DNA of 49,393 bases, from NCBI GenBank assembly GCA_902489965.1, contig CABUCA010000006.1, positions 1 through 49,393 of the forward strand, read 5' to 3'. Positions within the stretch are counted from its first letter, which is position 1; each line of letters opens with the position of its first letter. The notes beneath the pieces were generated by a model. That model was not told the DNA's origin, did no database searches, and saw only the letters and a list, made by a program, of their open reading frames with translations. Positions 23,057 to 32,047 of this stretch are shown piece by piece. The position numbers were made by a program, and so were the translations under genes. The stretch is from an uncultured Collinsella sp. (lineage in GTDB: Bacteria > Actinomycetota > Coriobacteriia > Coriobacteriales > Coriobacteriaceae).

Positions 23057-26000
23057 TTAAGCGAAGTAGGCTACGCCGCTCTCAAAGATTGGCATGAACT
23101 TGTCGCCGGGGACATGCTCGGGCACGTTGCGGTACAGGTTGTCGCCGCGACGCTCGGCATGGCCCATCTTGCCCAGGACGCGGCCGTCGGGGCTCGTGAT
23201 GCCCTCGATGGCGAGTGCGGAGCCGTTGGGGTTGACGGAAAGATCCATGCTGGGCTTGCCGTCCTCGCCCACGTACTGCGTGGCGACCTGGCCGTTGGCG
23301 ATCAGCTGGGCGAGCACCTCATCATTGGCGACAAAGCGGCCCTCGCCGTGGCTGATGGCGACGGTGTAGGGGTCGTCCAGGCTGCACTGAGACAGCCACG
23401 GGGACAGGTTGGACGAGATACGAGTGCGCACCAGACGGCTCTGGTGGCGGCCGATGGTGTTAAAGGTCAGCGTGGGTGCATCCGGTGTGGCGTCGACGAT
23501 GTCGCCGTAGGGCACCAGGCCGAGCTTGACCAGGGCCTGGAAGCCGTTGCAAATGCCCAGCATCAGGCCGTCGCGGGCCTGGAGCAGGTCGCGGACTGCT
23601 TCGGTGACCTCGGGAGCGCGGAAGAACGCCGTGATGAACTTGGCGGAGCCGTCGGGCTCGTCGCCGCCCGAGAAGCCGCCGGGGATCATGACGATCTGGC
23701 TTGCGCGGATGCGGCGGGCAAGCTCGTGGGTGCTCTCGGCGATGGCCTCGGGCGTGAGGTTGTTGATCACGAAGGTGTCGGCCTCGGCACCGGCGGCACG
23801 GAAGGCGCGGGCGCTGTCGTACTCGCAGTTGTTGCCGGGGAACACGGGGATGATCACGCGCGGGCGGGCGATCTTGGCACCGCCGTACACGTGGATGTCC
23901 TTGGCGCGGAAGTCGATGGTCTCGACCTCGGGGGTCTCGCCGGCGCTGCGGTAGGCGAAGACGCCCTCGATGCCGCTTTCCCAGGCTTCCTGGAGCTCGG
24001 CGAGCTCGATGACCTCGGAGCCGGTGTCGATGACATAGCCCTCGACGGTGGTGCCCAGGGGCTCGACGACAACGCCGTCGGCGACCTCGGGCAGCTCGGC
24101 GTCCCCGGCGAGCTCGACGATAAAGCTGCCGTAGAGCGGGGTGAAGAGGCTCTCCACGTCTACGTCCTCGGCAAGCTCGATACCGATCTGGTTACCGACG
24201 CACATCTTAAAGAGGCTCTCGGCGCCGCAGCCGTAGCCGGGCGTGGAGATGGCCAGGGCGTTGCCGGTAGCAGTGAGCGCCTCGACGGCGTCAAACGCGG
24301 CGAGCAGCTGCTGGGCGTCGGGGCGGTAGTCCTCGCCGTAGGTGGCGGGGGCGATGCGGACGACGCGGTGCGTCAGACCCTTGAACTCAGGGGAGACGGC
24401 GCGCGCCGCGCGGCCCACGGCCACAGCGAAGCTGATCAGAGTCGGCGGAACGTTGAGCTCGCCGGCCTCGTCCTCAAACGAGCCGCTCATGGAATCCTTG
24501 CCACCGATGGCGCCGGCACCCAGGTCGACTTGGGCCATGAGAGCGCCCAGGACGGCTGCCGTGGGCTTGCCCCAGCGCTCGGCCTCGGTGCGCAGACGCT
24601 CGAAGTACTCCTGGAAGGAGAGATAGGCGCGCTTGTGCTCAAAGCCGGCAGCCACGAGCTTGGCGATGGACTCGACCACGGACAGGTAGGCGCCAGCAAA
24701 CTGGTCGGCTTCCATCAGGTAGGGGTTGAAGCCCCATGCCATGGCGCTTGCCGTGGTGGTCTCGCCGTCCACGGGGAACTTGGCGACCATGGCTGAGCTC
24801 GGGGTGAGCTGCGTCTTGCCGCCAAAGGGCATAAGCACGGTTGCGGCACCGATGGTGGAGTCGAAGCGCTCGGAAAGGCCCTTGTTGGAGGCAACGTTGA
24901 GGTCGGTGACAAGCGAGGTCATGCGCTCGGCAAGCGTGGTGCCGGCCCAGCTGGGCTGCCACACGCTGCGGGCGCACACGTGGGCGACCTGGTGCTTGGG
25001 CGCGCCGTTGGAGTTGAGGAACTCGCGGGACAGGTCGACGATGGCGACACCGTTCCAGGCCATGCGCATGCGCGGCTCGGCGGTAACCTCGGCGATAACG
25101 GTCGCCTCCAGGTTCTCCTCGGCGGCGTAGCCCATGAACTCATCGACGTCACCATCGGCGACGGCGCAAGCCATGCGCTCCTGGGACTCGGAGATAGCGA
25201 GCTCGGTGCCGTCCAGGCCGTCGTACTTCTTGGTTACGGTATCAAGGTCGACATACAGGCCGTCGGCAAGCTCGCCCACGGCGACCGAGACGCCGCCGGC
25301 GCCAAAGTCGTTGCAGCGCTTGATCAGACGGCAGGCGTCGCCGCGGCGGAAGAGGCGCTGCAGCTTGCGCTCGACCGGAGCGTTGCCCTTCTGGACCTCG
25401 GCGCCCGAGGTCTCGATGGACTCGGTGTTCTGGGTCTTGGAGGAGCCGGTGGCGCCGCCGATGCCGTCACGGCCGGTGCGGCCGCCCAGCAGGATGATCT
25501 TGTCGGTGGGGGCGGGGCACTCGCGGCGCACGTGGTTTGCCGGGGTAGCGCCCACGACGGCGCCGACCTCCATGCGCTTGGCCACGTAGCCGGGGTGATA
25601 GAGCTCGTTGACCTGGCCGGTGGCAAGGCCGATCTGGTTGCCGTAGCTGGAGTAGCCGGCGGCGGCAGTGGTCACGAGCTTGCGCTGCGGCAGCTTACCC
25701 TCGAGCGTCTCGGAAACCGGGACGGTGGGGTCGCCGGCACCGGTGACACGCATAGCCTGGTACACATAGCTGCGGCCCGAGAGCGGGTCGCGGATGGCGC
25801 CGCCCACGCAAGTGGCGGCACCGCCGAAGGGCTCGATCTCGGTCGGGTGGTTGTGGGTCTCGTTCTTAAACAGGAACAGCCAGTCCTGGTCCTCGCCATC
25901 GACATCGACCTTCACCTTGACGGTGCAGGCGTTGATCTCCTCGGACTCGTCGACATCGGTCATGACGCCGGTCTTCTTAAGGTACTTAGCGCCGATGGTG

Positions 26001-26803
26001 CCCATGTCCATGAGGCAGACGGGCTTGGCGTCGCGGCCGAGTTCGTGGCGCATCTCCATGTAGCGGTCGAAGGCCTGCTGCACCACAGCGTCGTCGATCG
26101 TCACGTCATCCAGGACGGTGCCGAAGGTGGTGTGGCGGCAGTGGTCGGACCAATAGGTGTCGATCACGCGGATCTCGGTGATGGTGGGGTCGCGATCCTC
26201 ATCGCGGAAGTACTGCTGGCAGAAGGCGATATCCGCTTCGTCCATGGCAAGGCCGCGATCGGCGATAAAGGCGGCAAGGCCGGCCTCGTCGAGCTCGCGG
26301 AAGCCGTCGAGCACCTCGACGGGCTGGGGCTCGACGGTTTCCATGTACAGCGTCTCGGGCAGGTCGAGCGAGGCGATGCGCGCCTCGACGGGGTTCACCA
26401 CATAGTGCTTGATGGCCTCGATGGCGGCTTCGTCCAGAGCGCCCGAGATCATATAGACCTTGGCGGAGCGCACGGCGGGGCGCTCGCCCTGGCTGATGAG
26501 CTGCACGCACTCGCTGGCGGAGTCGGCGCGCTGGTCAAACTGGCCAGGCAGGAATTCGACGGCAAAGACGGCGCCATCGCTTGCGGGGAGCTCGTCGTAG
26601 GTCACATCGACCTGGGGCTCGCTAAAGACGGTCGGCACGCAGGAGCGGAAAAGCTCCTCGTCGATGCCCTCGACGTCGTAGCGGTTGATAATCCTCAGGG
26701 CCTCGATGCCCTTGATGCCGAGAATTTCGGTCAGCTCGCCCTTGAGCTGCTGAGCCTCGACGTCGAACCCGGGTTTCTTCTCCACGTAGATACGAGAGAC
26801 CAT
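23057..26803 (-). CDS. purL: Phosphoribosylformylglycinamidine synthase, single-chain PurL-PurQ
   Basis: A 1248-residue purine-biosynthesis enzyme that converts FGAR, glutamine and ATP to FGAM. ATG 26803 has AGGAAGG upstream; the frame extends to 26911 but the extra residues lack family character. The synthase part includes VIDTYWSDHCRHTTF, FLFKNETHNHPTEIEPFGGA, NDFGAGGVSVAVGELADG and GGKDSMSGSF. The C-terminal ~260 residues are a glutamine amidotransferase (RVIIPVFPGNNCEYD, MIPGGFSGGDEPDG, nucleophile Cys in LGICNGFQALVKLG, and HGEGRF). The fused large form is the one that needs no PurS. It has its own terminator and is divergent from the antiporter gene. Confidence 0.95.
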   Translation of the reverse strand: MVSRIYVEKKPGFDVEAQQLKGELTEILGIKGIEALRIINRYDVEGIDEELFRSCVPTVFSEPQVDVTYDELPASDGAVFAVEFLPGQFDQRADSASECVQLISQGERPAVRSAKVYMISGALDEAAIEAIKHYVVNPVEARIASLDLPETLYMETVEPQPVEVLDGFRELDEAGLAAFIADRGLAMDEADIAFCQQYFRDEDRDPTITEIRVIDTYWSDHCRHTTFGTVLDDVTIDDAVVQQAFDRYMEMRHELGRDAKPVCLMDMGTIGAKYLKKTGVMTDVDESEEINACTVKVKVDVDGEDQDWLFLFKNETHNHPTEIEPFGGAATCVGGAIRDPLSGRSYVYQAMRVTGAGDPTVPVSETLEGKLPQRKLVTTAAAGYSSYGNQIGLATGQVNELYHPGYVAKRMEVGAVVGATPANHVRRECPAPTDKIILLGGRTGRDGIGGATGSSKTQNTESIETSGAEVQKGNAPVERKLQRLFRRGDACRLIKRCNDFGAGGVSVAVGELADGLYVDLDTVTKKYDGLDGTELAISESQERMACAVADGDVDEFMGYAAEENLEATVIAEVTAEPRMRMAWNGVAIVDLSREFLNSNGAPKHQVAHVCARSVWQPSWAGTTLAERMTSLVTDLNVASNKGLSERFDSTIGAATVLMPFGGKTQLTPSSAMVAKFPVDGETTTASAMAWGFNPYLMEADQFAGAYLSVVESIAKLVAAGFEHKRAYLSFQEYFERLRTEAERWGKPTAAVLGALMAQVDLGAGAIGGKDSMSGSFEDEAGELNVPPTLISFAVAVGRAARAVSPEFKGLTHRVVRIAPATYGEDYRPDAQQLLAAFDAVEALTATGNALAISTPGYGCGAESLFKMCVGNQIGIELAEDVDVESLFTPLYGSFIVELAGDAELPEVADGVVVEPLGTTVEGYVIDTGSEVIELAELQEAWESGIEGVFAYRSAGETPEVETIDFRAKDIHVYGGAKIARPRVIIPVFPGNNCEYDSARAFRAAGAEADTFVINNLTPEAIAESTHELARRIRASQIVMIPGGFSGGDEPDGSAKFITAFFRAPEVTEAVRDLLQARDGLMLGICNGFQALVKLGLVPYGDIVDATPDAPTLTFNTIGRHQSRLVRTRISSNLSPWLSQCSLDDPYTVAISHGEGRFVANDEVLAQLIANGQVATQYVGEDGKPSMDLSVNPNGSALAIEGITSPDGRVLGKMGHAERRGDNLYRNVPEHVPGDKFMPIFESGVAYFA

Positions 26804-26987
26804 TGGTTCCTGCCTTCCTGATCGGTTGGGCGTACGGTACGGTATGCGGCAGCGGTCGGTTTGCGGGGCAAGCCTCGCGGTCGCCTTGAGCCACATGTTT
26901 GTAAACCTCACTATGATACGACAGCTCGTGGCGCGTTGAGGACGGCGAGGGTGCTACAGTGATGCGCAATCAAGAGAAAGGCATCAC

Positions 26988-28550
26988 ATGGCATTCGTTT
27001 CGCTCGCCATCATCGCACTCGTGGCCTTTGCGAGTCCTTTTATCGCCTCGGCGATTCCTGGAAAACCCGTTCCCGAGACGGTCTTTTTGCTCGTGCTCGG
27101 CGCGGTGCTGGGACCCCATATGCTCGGCCTTATCCATGTAGATGCTGAGGTCTCGCTTGTGTCCGAGCTCGGCCTGGCCTTTTTGTTCCTGCTTGCCGGC
27201 TTTGAGATCGACCCCAAGAGCATCACGGGCGTCGAGGGGCGCTACGGATTGGCGACGTGGGTCGTTACGTTTGGTATTGCCTGGCTTGCCGTGCGCTTTA
27301 CCCCGTGGTTCTCGGTCAGTCATTTCGACGGTATCGCCGTGACGCTTGCCCTCACTTCTACGGCGCTCGGCACGCTCGTGCCCATCATGCGTGAGCGTTC
27401 ACTTGTCGGAACGCGCGTGGGCGACTCGATTCTCGCGTATGGCACCTGGGGCGAGCTCGGCCCCGTGCTTGCCATGTCGGTGCTGCTGTCTGCCCGTACC
27501 GGCATCCAAACGCTCGTGATTCTTGGCCTGTTTGCGGTGGTCTGCGTGTTGCTTGCCGTGGTCCCAAGCCGCTCCAAGCGCGTCGGCAGCCGCTTCTTTG
27601 CGTTTGTCGAGGAGCGCGCCGATACCACGTCGCAGACCTTCGTGCGCCTGACGGTGCTCATCCTGGTCACGCTCGTGGCGTTCTCGGCCGTCTTTGATCT
27701 CGACATCGTGTTGGGTTCTTTTGCCGCCGGCTTTGTCCTGCGCTACATCATCCCCGAGGGCAACCATACGCTCGAGACCAAGCTCGACGGCCTGGCCTAC
27801 GGTTTTTTGATTCCGGTGTTCTTTACCGTATCGGGCGCAAAGATCGATCTGACGGCCGTGGCGTCGCGCCCGGGTCTGCTCCTGGGCTTTATCGTGGCGT
27901 TGTTGATTATTCGTGCCGTGCCCATTCTTATTTCTATGAGCATTTGCCCTGCGACGCGCGATGTGTCGGCGTATGGTCGCATTACCGTGGCCCTGTACTG
28001 CACCACGGCGCTTCCGATCATCGTTGCCGTGACGAGCGTTGCCGTCAACGCGGGCGCGCTGTCGCAAGATATTGCGTCGGTCATGGTTGCCGCCGGTGCC
28101 ATCACGGTGTTCTTGATGCCATTGCTCGCGCAGCTCTTCTACCGCGTGGTCGATGCCGCACCGGTCGCTGCCGTGGCAGAGGTTGCCGAGCATCCATCCG
28201 ATGCGCTCGACATTCTGCGCGCCCATCACGATTTGGCGAGCCTGCTCGCACGCGAGCATGAGCTTTTGACCTCGCATGGCCATGGTCGCGTATTCGAGGG
28301 CCTGCCTACGCTCGATACGATTGCCGAGCGTCTTTCCGCCGAGGCGGCGAGTGGCCACATCGATGCCCGCATCGTGGACGCCGCTCATTTGCTGGCCGAG
28401 AAGACCTATGGCGACGAGATCGACCCGTCCAAGCTGACTCCGCGTGAGCGCCGCCGCCTGGAGCGCGCCAAGCTCGCCGTGCACGAATACCGCCGCCGCA
28501 TGCTGGAGCTCTACGCGCGCGATGAAGCCCAGGACGACGACGGCAAATAA
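26988..28550 (+). CDS. CPA2-type cation:proton antiporter
   Basis: A 520-residue protein with about twelve membrane helices (residues 1-390) and a soluble C-terminal part of about 125 residues, rich in charged residues. Family signs are PGKPVPETVFLLVLGAVLGP, SELGLAFLFLLAGFEIDP, TSTALGTLVPIMRER and VLGSFAAGFVLRYIIPEG, as in KefB/NhaS-type exchangers. No TrkA-N domain is visible. It starts at ATG 26988 with GAGAAAGG upstream. Its 3' flank is highly unusual: 18 bp after the stop the six-unit palindrome array begins, so the array would form the mRNA's 3' end. Confidence 0.9.
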   Translation: MAFVSLAIIALVAFASPFIASAIPGKPVPETVFLLVLGAVLGPHMLGLIHVDAEVSLVSELGLAFLFLLAGFEIDPKSITGVEGRYGLATWVVTFGIAWLAVRFTPWFSVSHFDGIAVTLALTSTALGTLVPIMRERSLVGTRVGDSILAYGTWGELGPVLAMSVLLSARTGIQTLVILGLFAVVCVLLAVVPSRSKRVGSRFFAFVEERADTTSQTFVRLTVLILVTLVAFSAVFDLDIVLGSFAAGFVLRYIIPEGNHTLETKLDGLAYGFLIPVFFTVSGAKIDLTAVASRPGLLLGFIVALLIIRAVPILISMSICPATRDVSAYGRITVALYCTTALPIIVAVTSVAVNAGALSQDIASVMVAAGAITVFLMPLLAQLFYRVVDAAPVAAVAEVAEHPSDALDILRAHHDLASLLAREHELLTSHGHGRVFEGLPTLDTIAERLSAEAASGHIDARIVDAAHLLAEKTYGDEIDPSKLTPRERRRLERAKLAVHEYRRRMLELYARDEAQDDDGK

Positions 28551-28567
28551 CGAGATGCTTCCCTAGG

Positions 28568-28923
28568 GGAAGGCGCGTCCCGCTTTGAAGGCTCGGAACG
28601 GGATGCGGTTTCCGCATCGGCCCCCATCGGGAAGCCACATCCCAGAATGGACGCTCAGAGCGGGATGCAGTTTCCGCTTTGGACCCCTGCCGGAAAGCGC
28701 GTCCCAGTTTGAAGACGCGTAATGGGATGCGCTTTCCGAAACAAAGGCCTTGGGGAAACTGTGTCCCGGAATGGGCGCTCAGAGTGGGATACAGTTTCCG
28801 CGAGAGACCCGTTGCGGAAACGGTGTCCCAGAATCGGCGTTCAAAACGGGGCACATTTTCCGAAACATGGCCCTGAGGGAAGCTGCGTCCCGGTCTGAGC
28901 CGAAATTCTGGGACACGGCTTCC
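28568..28923. repeat. Array of six 46-bp palindromes at exact 62-bp spacing
   Basis: Units lie at 28568-28613, 28630-28675, 28692-28737, 28754-28799, 28816-28861 and 28878-28923. Each has a 14-bp left arm (GGAA-N5-GTCCC-like), an 18-nt loop and a 14-bp right arm (GGGA-N5-TTTCC-like); the spacers are 16 bp. Unit 3 arms ggaaagcgcgtccc and gggatgcgctttcc pair fully with one G-U; unit 4 arms ggaaactgtgtccc and gggatacagtttcc also pair fully although five central bases differ, which is covariation. Loops of units 1, 3 and 6 carry TYTGAR; units 2, 4 and 5 carry its reverse complement, so orientation alternates A-B-A-B-B-A. Spacers all begin with G and share a C-rich centre. It is not coding (62 is not a multiple of 3). 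A truncated extra arm may lie at 28554-28562. Function unknown. Confidence 0.93.
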
Positions 28924-28937
28924 ACTTCAAACAGAAG

Positions 28938-28978
28938 AAGGCGCGCTGCCTGCGGTTGATGTAGGCAGCGCGCCTTTT
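28938..28978. terminator. Terminator between the convergent antiporter and SDR genes
   Basis: The stem aaggcgcgctgcc pairs with ggcagcgcgcc plus the following TT; the plus-strand tail is TTTTG and the minus-strand tail CTTCTTC. It can end the antiporter transcript after the palindrome array, and perhaps also the SDR transcript. Confidence 0.8.
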
Positions 28979-29020
28979 GCGTTGGGCCTCGTTGAGGTTC
29001 GAAGTCGTGGCTTGCGACCT

Positions 29021-29770
29021 TTAGGAGCGGGCGGCTCCGTCGACGGGGAGCACGGCGCCCGTGACATAGGAGGCCATGTCGCTCGCTAGGAAAACGAAGG
29101 CGTTGGCGACATCCTCGGGCTCGCCCATGCGGCCGAGCGGAATAGTGGCGACGATGGGCTTGATGACCTCTTCGGGTAGGTTGGCGACCATGTCGGTCTT
29201 AGTCACGCCAGGGGCAACGGCGTTGACGCGGATGCCCATGGGGGCGAGCTCGCGCGAGAGCGACTGGACCATGCCGTTGACGGCAAACTTGGACGTGGGG
29301 TAACCGACGCCGGAGGGCTGGCCGTACTTGGCGACCATCGAGCTCGTGGTAGTGATGGTGCCGCCGTGGCCGGCCTCGGTCATGATCTTGGCGGCCGCCT
29401 GGTGACCGTTAAAGACGGCGACGACATTGAGATCCATGACCTTTGCGAACTCCTCGGCCGTATAATCCAAAAGGGGCGAGCGCTGGGAGATGCCGGCATT
29501 GTTGACGACTGTATCCAAGCCGCCCATATCGGTGGCAGCCTGGGTAAACGCCTCGGTTACGGCTTCGAGCGAGGTGAGATCGCAGGAACGACCCCAGACC
29601 TTGGCGTCGGGATAGGCGGCTGTCAGCTTCTCAACGGCCGCGTCGGCAGTCTCCTGGCGCGAGCCAAAGACGGTGACGGCGGCGCCTTCCTCGATAAAGC
29701 GGCAGGCGATCGCATAGCCGATTCCGCGTGTGCCTCCGGTGATGATTGCTTTCTTACCCTCGAGCAACAT
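29021..29770 (-). CDS. SDR-family oxidoreductase (FabG-like)
   Basis: A 249-residue classical short-chain dehydrogenase from ATG 29770 (GAGAGGAAAG upstream). The cofactor loop is TGGTRGIG (11-18), NNAGIS is at 90-95, catalytic Ser is in TTSSMV (about 143), and Tyr157 and Lys161 form the YxxxK motif (GYPTSKFA). The C-terminus (VFLASDMASYVTGAVLPVDG) is standard. The nearest well-known relatives are 3-oxoacyl-ACP reductases and sugar-alcohol or hydroxysteroid dehydrogenases. The sequence alone does not decide the substrate. No fatty-acid genes are adjacent. Confidence 0.88.
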   Translation of the reverse strand: MLLEGKKAIITGGTRGIGYAIACRFIEEGAAVTVFGSRQETADAAVEKLTAAYPDAKVWGRSCDLTSLEAVTEAFTQAATDMGGLDTVVNNAGISQRSPLLDYTAEEFAKVMDLNVVAVFNGHQAAAKIMTEAGHGGTITTTSSMVAKYGQPSGVGYPTSKFAVNGMVQSLSRELAPMGIRVNAVAPGVTKTDMVANLPEEVIKPIVATIPLGRMGEPEDVANAFVFLASDMASYVTGAVLPVDGAARS

Positions 29771-29921
29771 GGGCTTTCCTCTCGTTTTGGGCGGACATAC
29801 GCAGCACAGCGTAACGGGAGCCGGAATCGGCTGCGTTCGCATATCGGTGAACGGTAACCCGCGCTGCCGATGAACGGCTCGTGCAAATGCCGCTTTGCCG
29901 CTGTGCTTGGAAGCCGGATAG

Positions 29922-29955
29922 AAAAGGGCTCCCGTCCCACATAGGACGGGAGCCC
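29922..29955 (-). terminator. Terminator of homoserine dehydrogenase gene
   Basis: The arms gggctcccgtcc (29926-29937) and ggacgggagccc (29944-29955) pair perfectly. On the minus strand the stem is followed by TTTTCT. It lies 31 bp after the hom stop. Confidence 0.87.
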
Positions 29956-29986
29956 CCGAGGTGCGTATTGTTAAGCGGGTGTTGGG

Positions 29987-31330
29987 CTAGTTGGCCATGA
30001 CGCCTTCGGTCCAAGCCTCAACGTCCTCGATGCGCAGGACGTTGGCGACCTCGGCCACGCAGTCGACGCCGGCAAGCTCGGCGGCGGCAGCCTGGACGTC
30101 CTTCTCGAGCGCGCGGTGCGTCAGGAAGATGACCGAGCAGGCATCGCTGACGCCCGACTTGCCGTCCTCGACCTGGTTGATGAGCGAGATCGAGATGTTG
30201 TGCTTGGCAAAGATGTCGACCGTCTCGGACAGGGCGCCCACGCGGTCGGCGACCTTCAGGCGCACATAGTACTTGGTCTGGAGCTCGTCCATAGGCTTAA
30301 AGGCGAGATTGTGACCATAGGGCTCAATCTCGGGCAGCGGAGCCACGCCGCGGCTGATCTGCTCGGAGAGCGACAGGATATCGCCCACGACGGCGCTCGC
30401 GGTGGGGAAGGAGCCTGCGCCGGCACCGTAGAACATGGTTTCGCCCACGGCGTCACCCACCACGTAGACGGCGTTCATGGCGCCGTTGACCTTGGCGAGC
30501 ATATGGTCTGCCGGGATGAGCGTGGGATGCACGCGGACGTCGACGCCGGCGTCGGTGTTGCGTGCGATGCCCAGCAGCTTGATGGTGTAGCCGAGCTCGC
30601 GGGCCTGGGCGATGTCCTCGGCGCCGATGGTACGGATACCCTGTTGGTAGACATCGTCGGTGGTCACGCGGGTGCCAAAGCCGATGGAAGCGAGGATTGC
30701 CGTCTTGCTGGCGGCGTCGAAGCCGTCGACGTCGGCGGACGGGTCGGCCTCGGCATAGCCCTTGGCCTGCGCGTCGGCAAGCACATCGGCGTAATCGGCG
30801 CCCTCGGCGTCCATGCGCGACAGGATATAGTTGGTGGTACCGTTGAGAATGCCGGCGATGGTCAGGATCTTGTTGCCCACCAGGTCGTGCTCGAGCGTGC
30901 TCACGATGGGGATGCCACCGCCACAGCTGGCCTCGCACTTAATCTGCACGCCGCACGCGCGCGCCTTCTCGGCGAGCGTCTCGACATGACGGCCCAGCAG
31001 GGCCTTGTTGGCAGAGACGACGTGCTTGCCGCGCTCAAAGGCAGTGGTGAAGATCTCGGTTGCGGGATGCTCGCCGCCGATCAGCTCGACGACGATGTCG
31101 ACGGCGGGGTCGGTGACGACATCGTGCCAGTCACTCGTAAAGGCCTCGCGCTCAATACCGGCTGCCTCGGCCTGCTCCCAAGCAAGCGCGCAGGCGCGGG
31201 TCAGCTTAAGGTCGATGCCGTAGGCTGCCAGGTACTCATCGTGGTGGCTCTTGATCAGGCGGGCCACGCCGCCGCCGACGGTTCCCAGACCGATGAGGCC
31301 GACGTTCACGGTGCGCAGGGGTTCGCTCAT
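29987..31330 (-). CDS. hom: Homoserine dehydrogenase with C-terminal ACT domain
   Basis: A 447-residue enzyme reducing aspartate semialdehyde to homoserine for threonine and methionine synthesis. NAD(P)-binding GLIGLGTVGGG is at 11-21; VVSANKALL, GGGIPIVSTLEHDLVGN, AGILNGTTNYILSRM and AKGYAEADPSADVDGFDAA are the catalytic-domain signatures. The last ~90 residues form an ACT domain (YYVRLKVADRVGALSE, ISISLINQVED), the usual site of threonine feedback. It stands alone, without thrB or thrC beside it, and has its own terminator. Confidence 0.95.
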   Translation of the reverse strand: MSEPLRTVNVGLIGLGTVGGGVARLIKSHHDEYLAAYGIDLKLTRACALAWEQAEAAGIEREAFTSDWHDVVTDPAVDIVVELIGGEHPATEIFTTAFERGKHVVSANKALLGRHVETLAEKARACGVQIKCEASCGGGIPIVSTLEHDLVGNKILTIAGILNGTTNYILSRMDAEGADYADVLADAQAKGYAEADPSADVDGFDAASKTAILASIGFGTRVTTDDVYQQGIRTIGAEDIAQARELGYTIKLLGIARNTDAGVDVRVHPTLIPADHMLAKVNGAMNAVYVVGDAVGETMFYGAGAGSFPTASAVVGDILSLSEQISRGVAPLPEIEPYGHNLAFKPMDELQTKYYVRLKVADRVGALSETVDIFAKHNISISLINQVEDGKSGVSDACSVIFLTHRALEKDVQAAAAELAGVDCVAEVANVLRIEDVEAWTEGVMAN

Positions 31331-31580
31331 AGATAGCTCCTTCGTGCATCTTATGGATGGATTAACCGCTTAAAGGTTGAGTGCATTCTAGCGTGAACCG
31401 AGGGCGCGTGCTCGCCAGGCAACAGGAGTCGCACAAAACGGCACCCCCGAAACGCTGCGGAAACATTGGAAACATGCTCGCTACAAACGAACTTCCGTAA
31501 CAAACTGTCAACGTTTGCACCATAAGGTTTGCCCTGTACCGCAAGACGGCCGCACCGCGGCCAGCGAAAAGGGGGACACC

Positions 31581-31776
31581 ATGTTTAGCATCAACAACGT
31601 ACTTAACCGCAGGAGTTTCCTTGTCGGAGCCACGCTTATTTTTGCCCCGATCTATTACACCCCAGCGTCCGTTTTGCTCAAGAACGCCAAGGACATGAGC
31701 TACGACATGACACTAATGGGTGCCGACGGCATGGACAGCCTATGTGATCCAGGACGGCAAGTACATCGCTTCCTAA
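31581..31776 (+). pseudogene. Decayed livJ paralogue, three fragments joined by deletions
   Basis: An ATG at 31581 behind AAAGGGGGAC opens a peptide whose first ~16 residues are a signal start (NNVLNRRSFLVGA). It jumps directly to IFAPIYYTPASVLLKNAKD and the following ~15 residues, matching the middle of the intact livJ product (about residues 240-277). At 31735 the frame shifts and the DNA reads T-A-Y-V-I-Q-D-G-K-Y-I-A-S-stop, matching the LivJ C-terminus (AYVITDGKYVQA). About 300 codons are missing. It lies 270 bp upstream of the intact gene in the same orientation, so it is the remnant of a tandem duplicate. A 105-residue open frame crossing it is not a functional gene. Confidence 0.88.
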
Positions 31777-32047
31777 GTGCGCATAAAGCACGACCGGTGA
31801 GGCTGTTTTATTCAGGGCAGGGACGCCTGTAACAGAATGGAAACATTACTTTTACATAATAAAGTGGCTAAACTGCATAAAACAATAGAAATACGCATAA
31901 TTATGGATAAATGAACAAATCCAAAGAAAAGTTGAAATAATCGCCACTTTTCTCAACTAAAGCGTCTACTATTTTGCGAACGCCGAACACGGCGAAGGAT
32001 GGCCTGTCGGGTAACCGAAACCCGACGAGATTTGAGAGGAGAGCCGC
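31777..32047 (+). promoter_or_regulatory. AT-rich leader of the liv operon with a small 5'-UTR hairpin
   Basis: The stretch from about 31840 to 31980 is much more AT-rich than the rest of the window and probably carries the liv promoter; I cannot assign a clear -35/-10 pair. A hairpin, gtcgggt (32006-32012) with acccgac (32020-32026), sits just before the ribosome site GAGAGGAGAG. Confidence 0.45.

Larger units (their letters stand above)
28551..29020. other. 470-bp gene-free region holding the palindrome array and a terminator
   Basis: The gap between the antiporter and the convergent SDR gene contains the palindrome array (28568-28923), a terminator (28938-28978) and about 40 bp of plain sequence. 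I see no small gene in it on either strand. Confidence 0.85.

Noticed and set aside
21854..24796. 980-residue plus-strand frame
   Set aside because: It is antisense to purL and the EamA gene, consists of Asp/Gly/Val/His-rich shadow sequence, and purL is unmistakable on the other strand.
24980..26821. 613-residue plus-strand frame
   Set aside because: Antisense shadow of purL produced by GC-rich codon bias.
28306..28854. 182-residue minus-strand frame across the palindrome array
   Set aside because: It is a chance frame through repeat units with a period not divisible by three, partly antisense to the antiporter gene, with no ribosome site or family resemblance.
28568..28923. CRISPR array
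   Set aside because: The regular spacing suggests one, but the repeated units are diverged palindromes rather than identical repeats, the spacers are only 16 bp and resemble each other, and no cas gene is present.
31515..31832. Functional 105-residue gene
   Set aside because: Its sequence consists of livJ fragments with a frameshift; the end is out-of-frame LivJ C-terminus.
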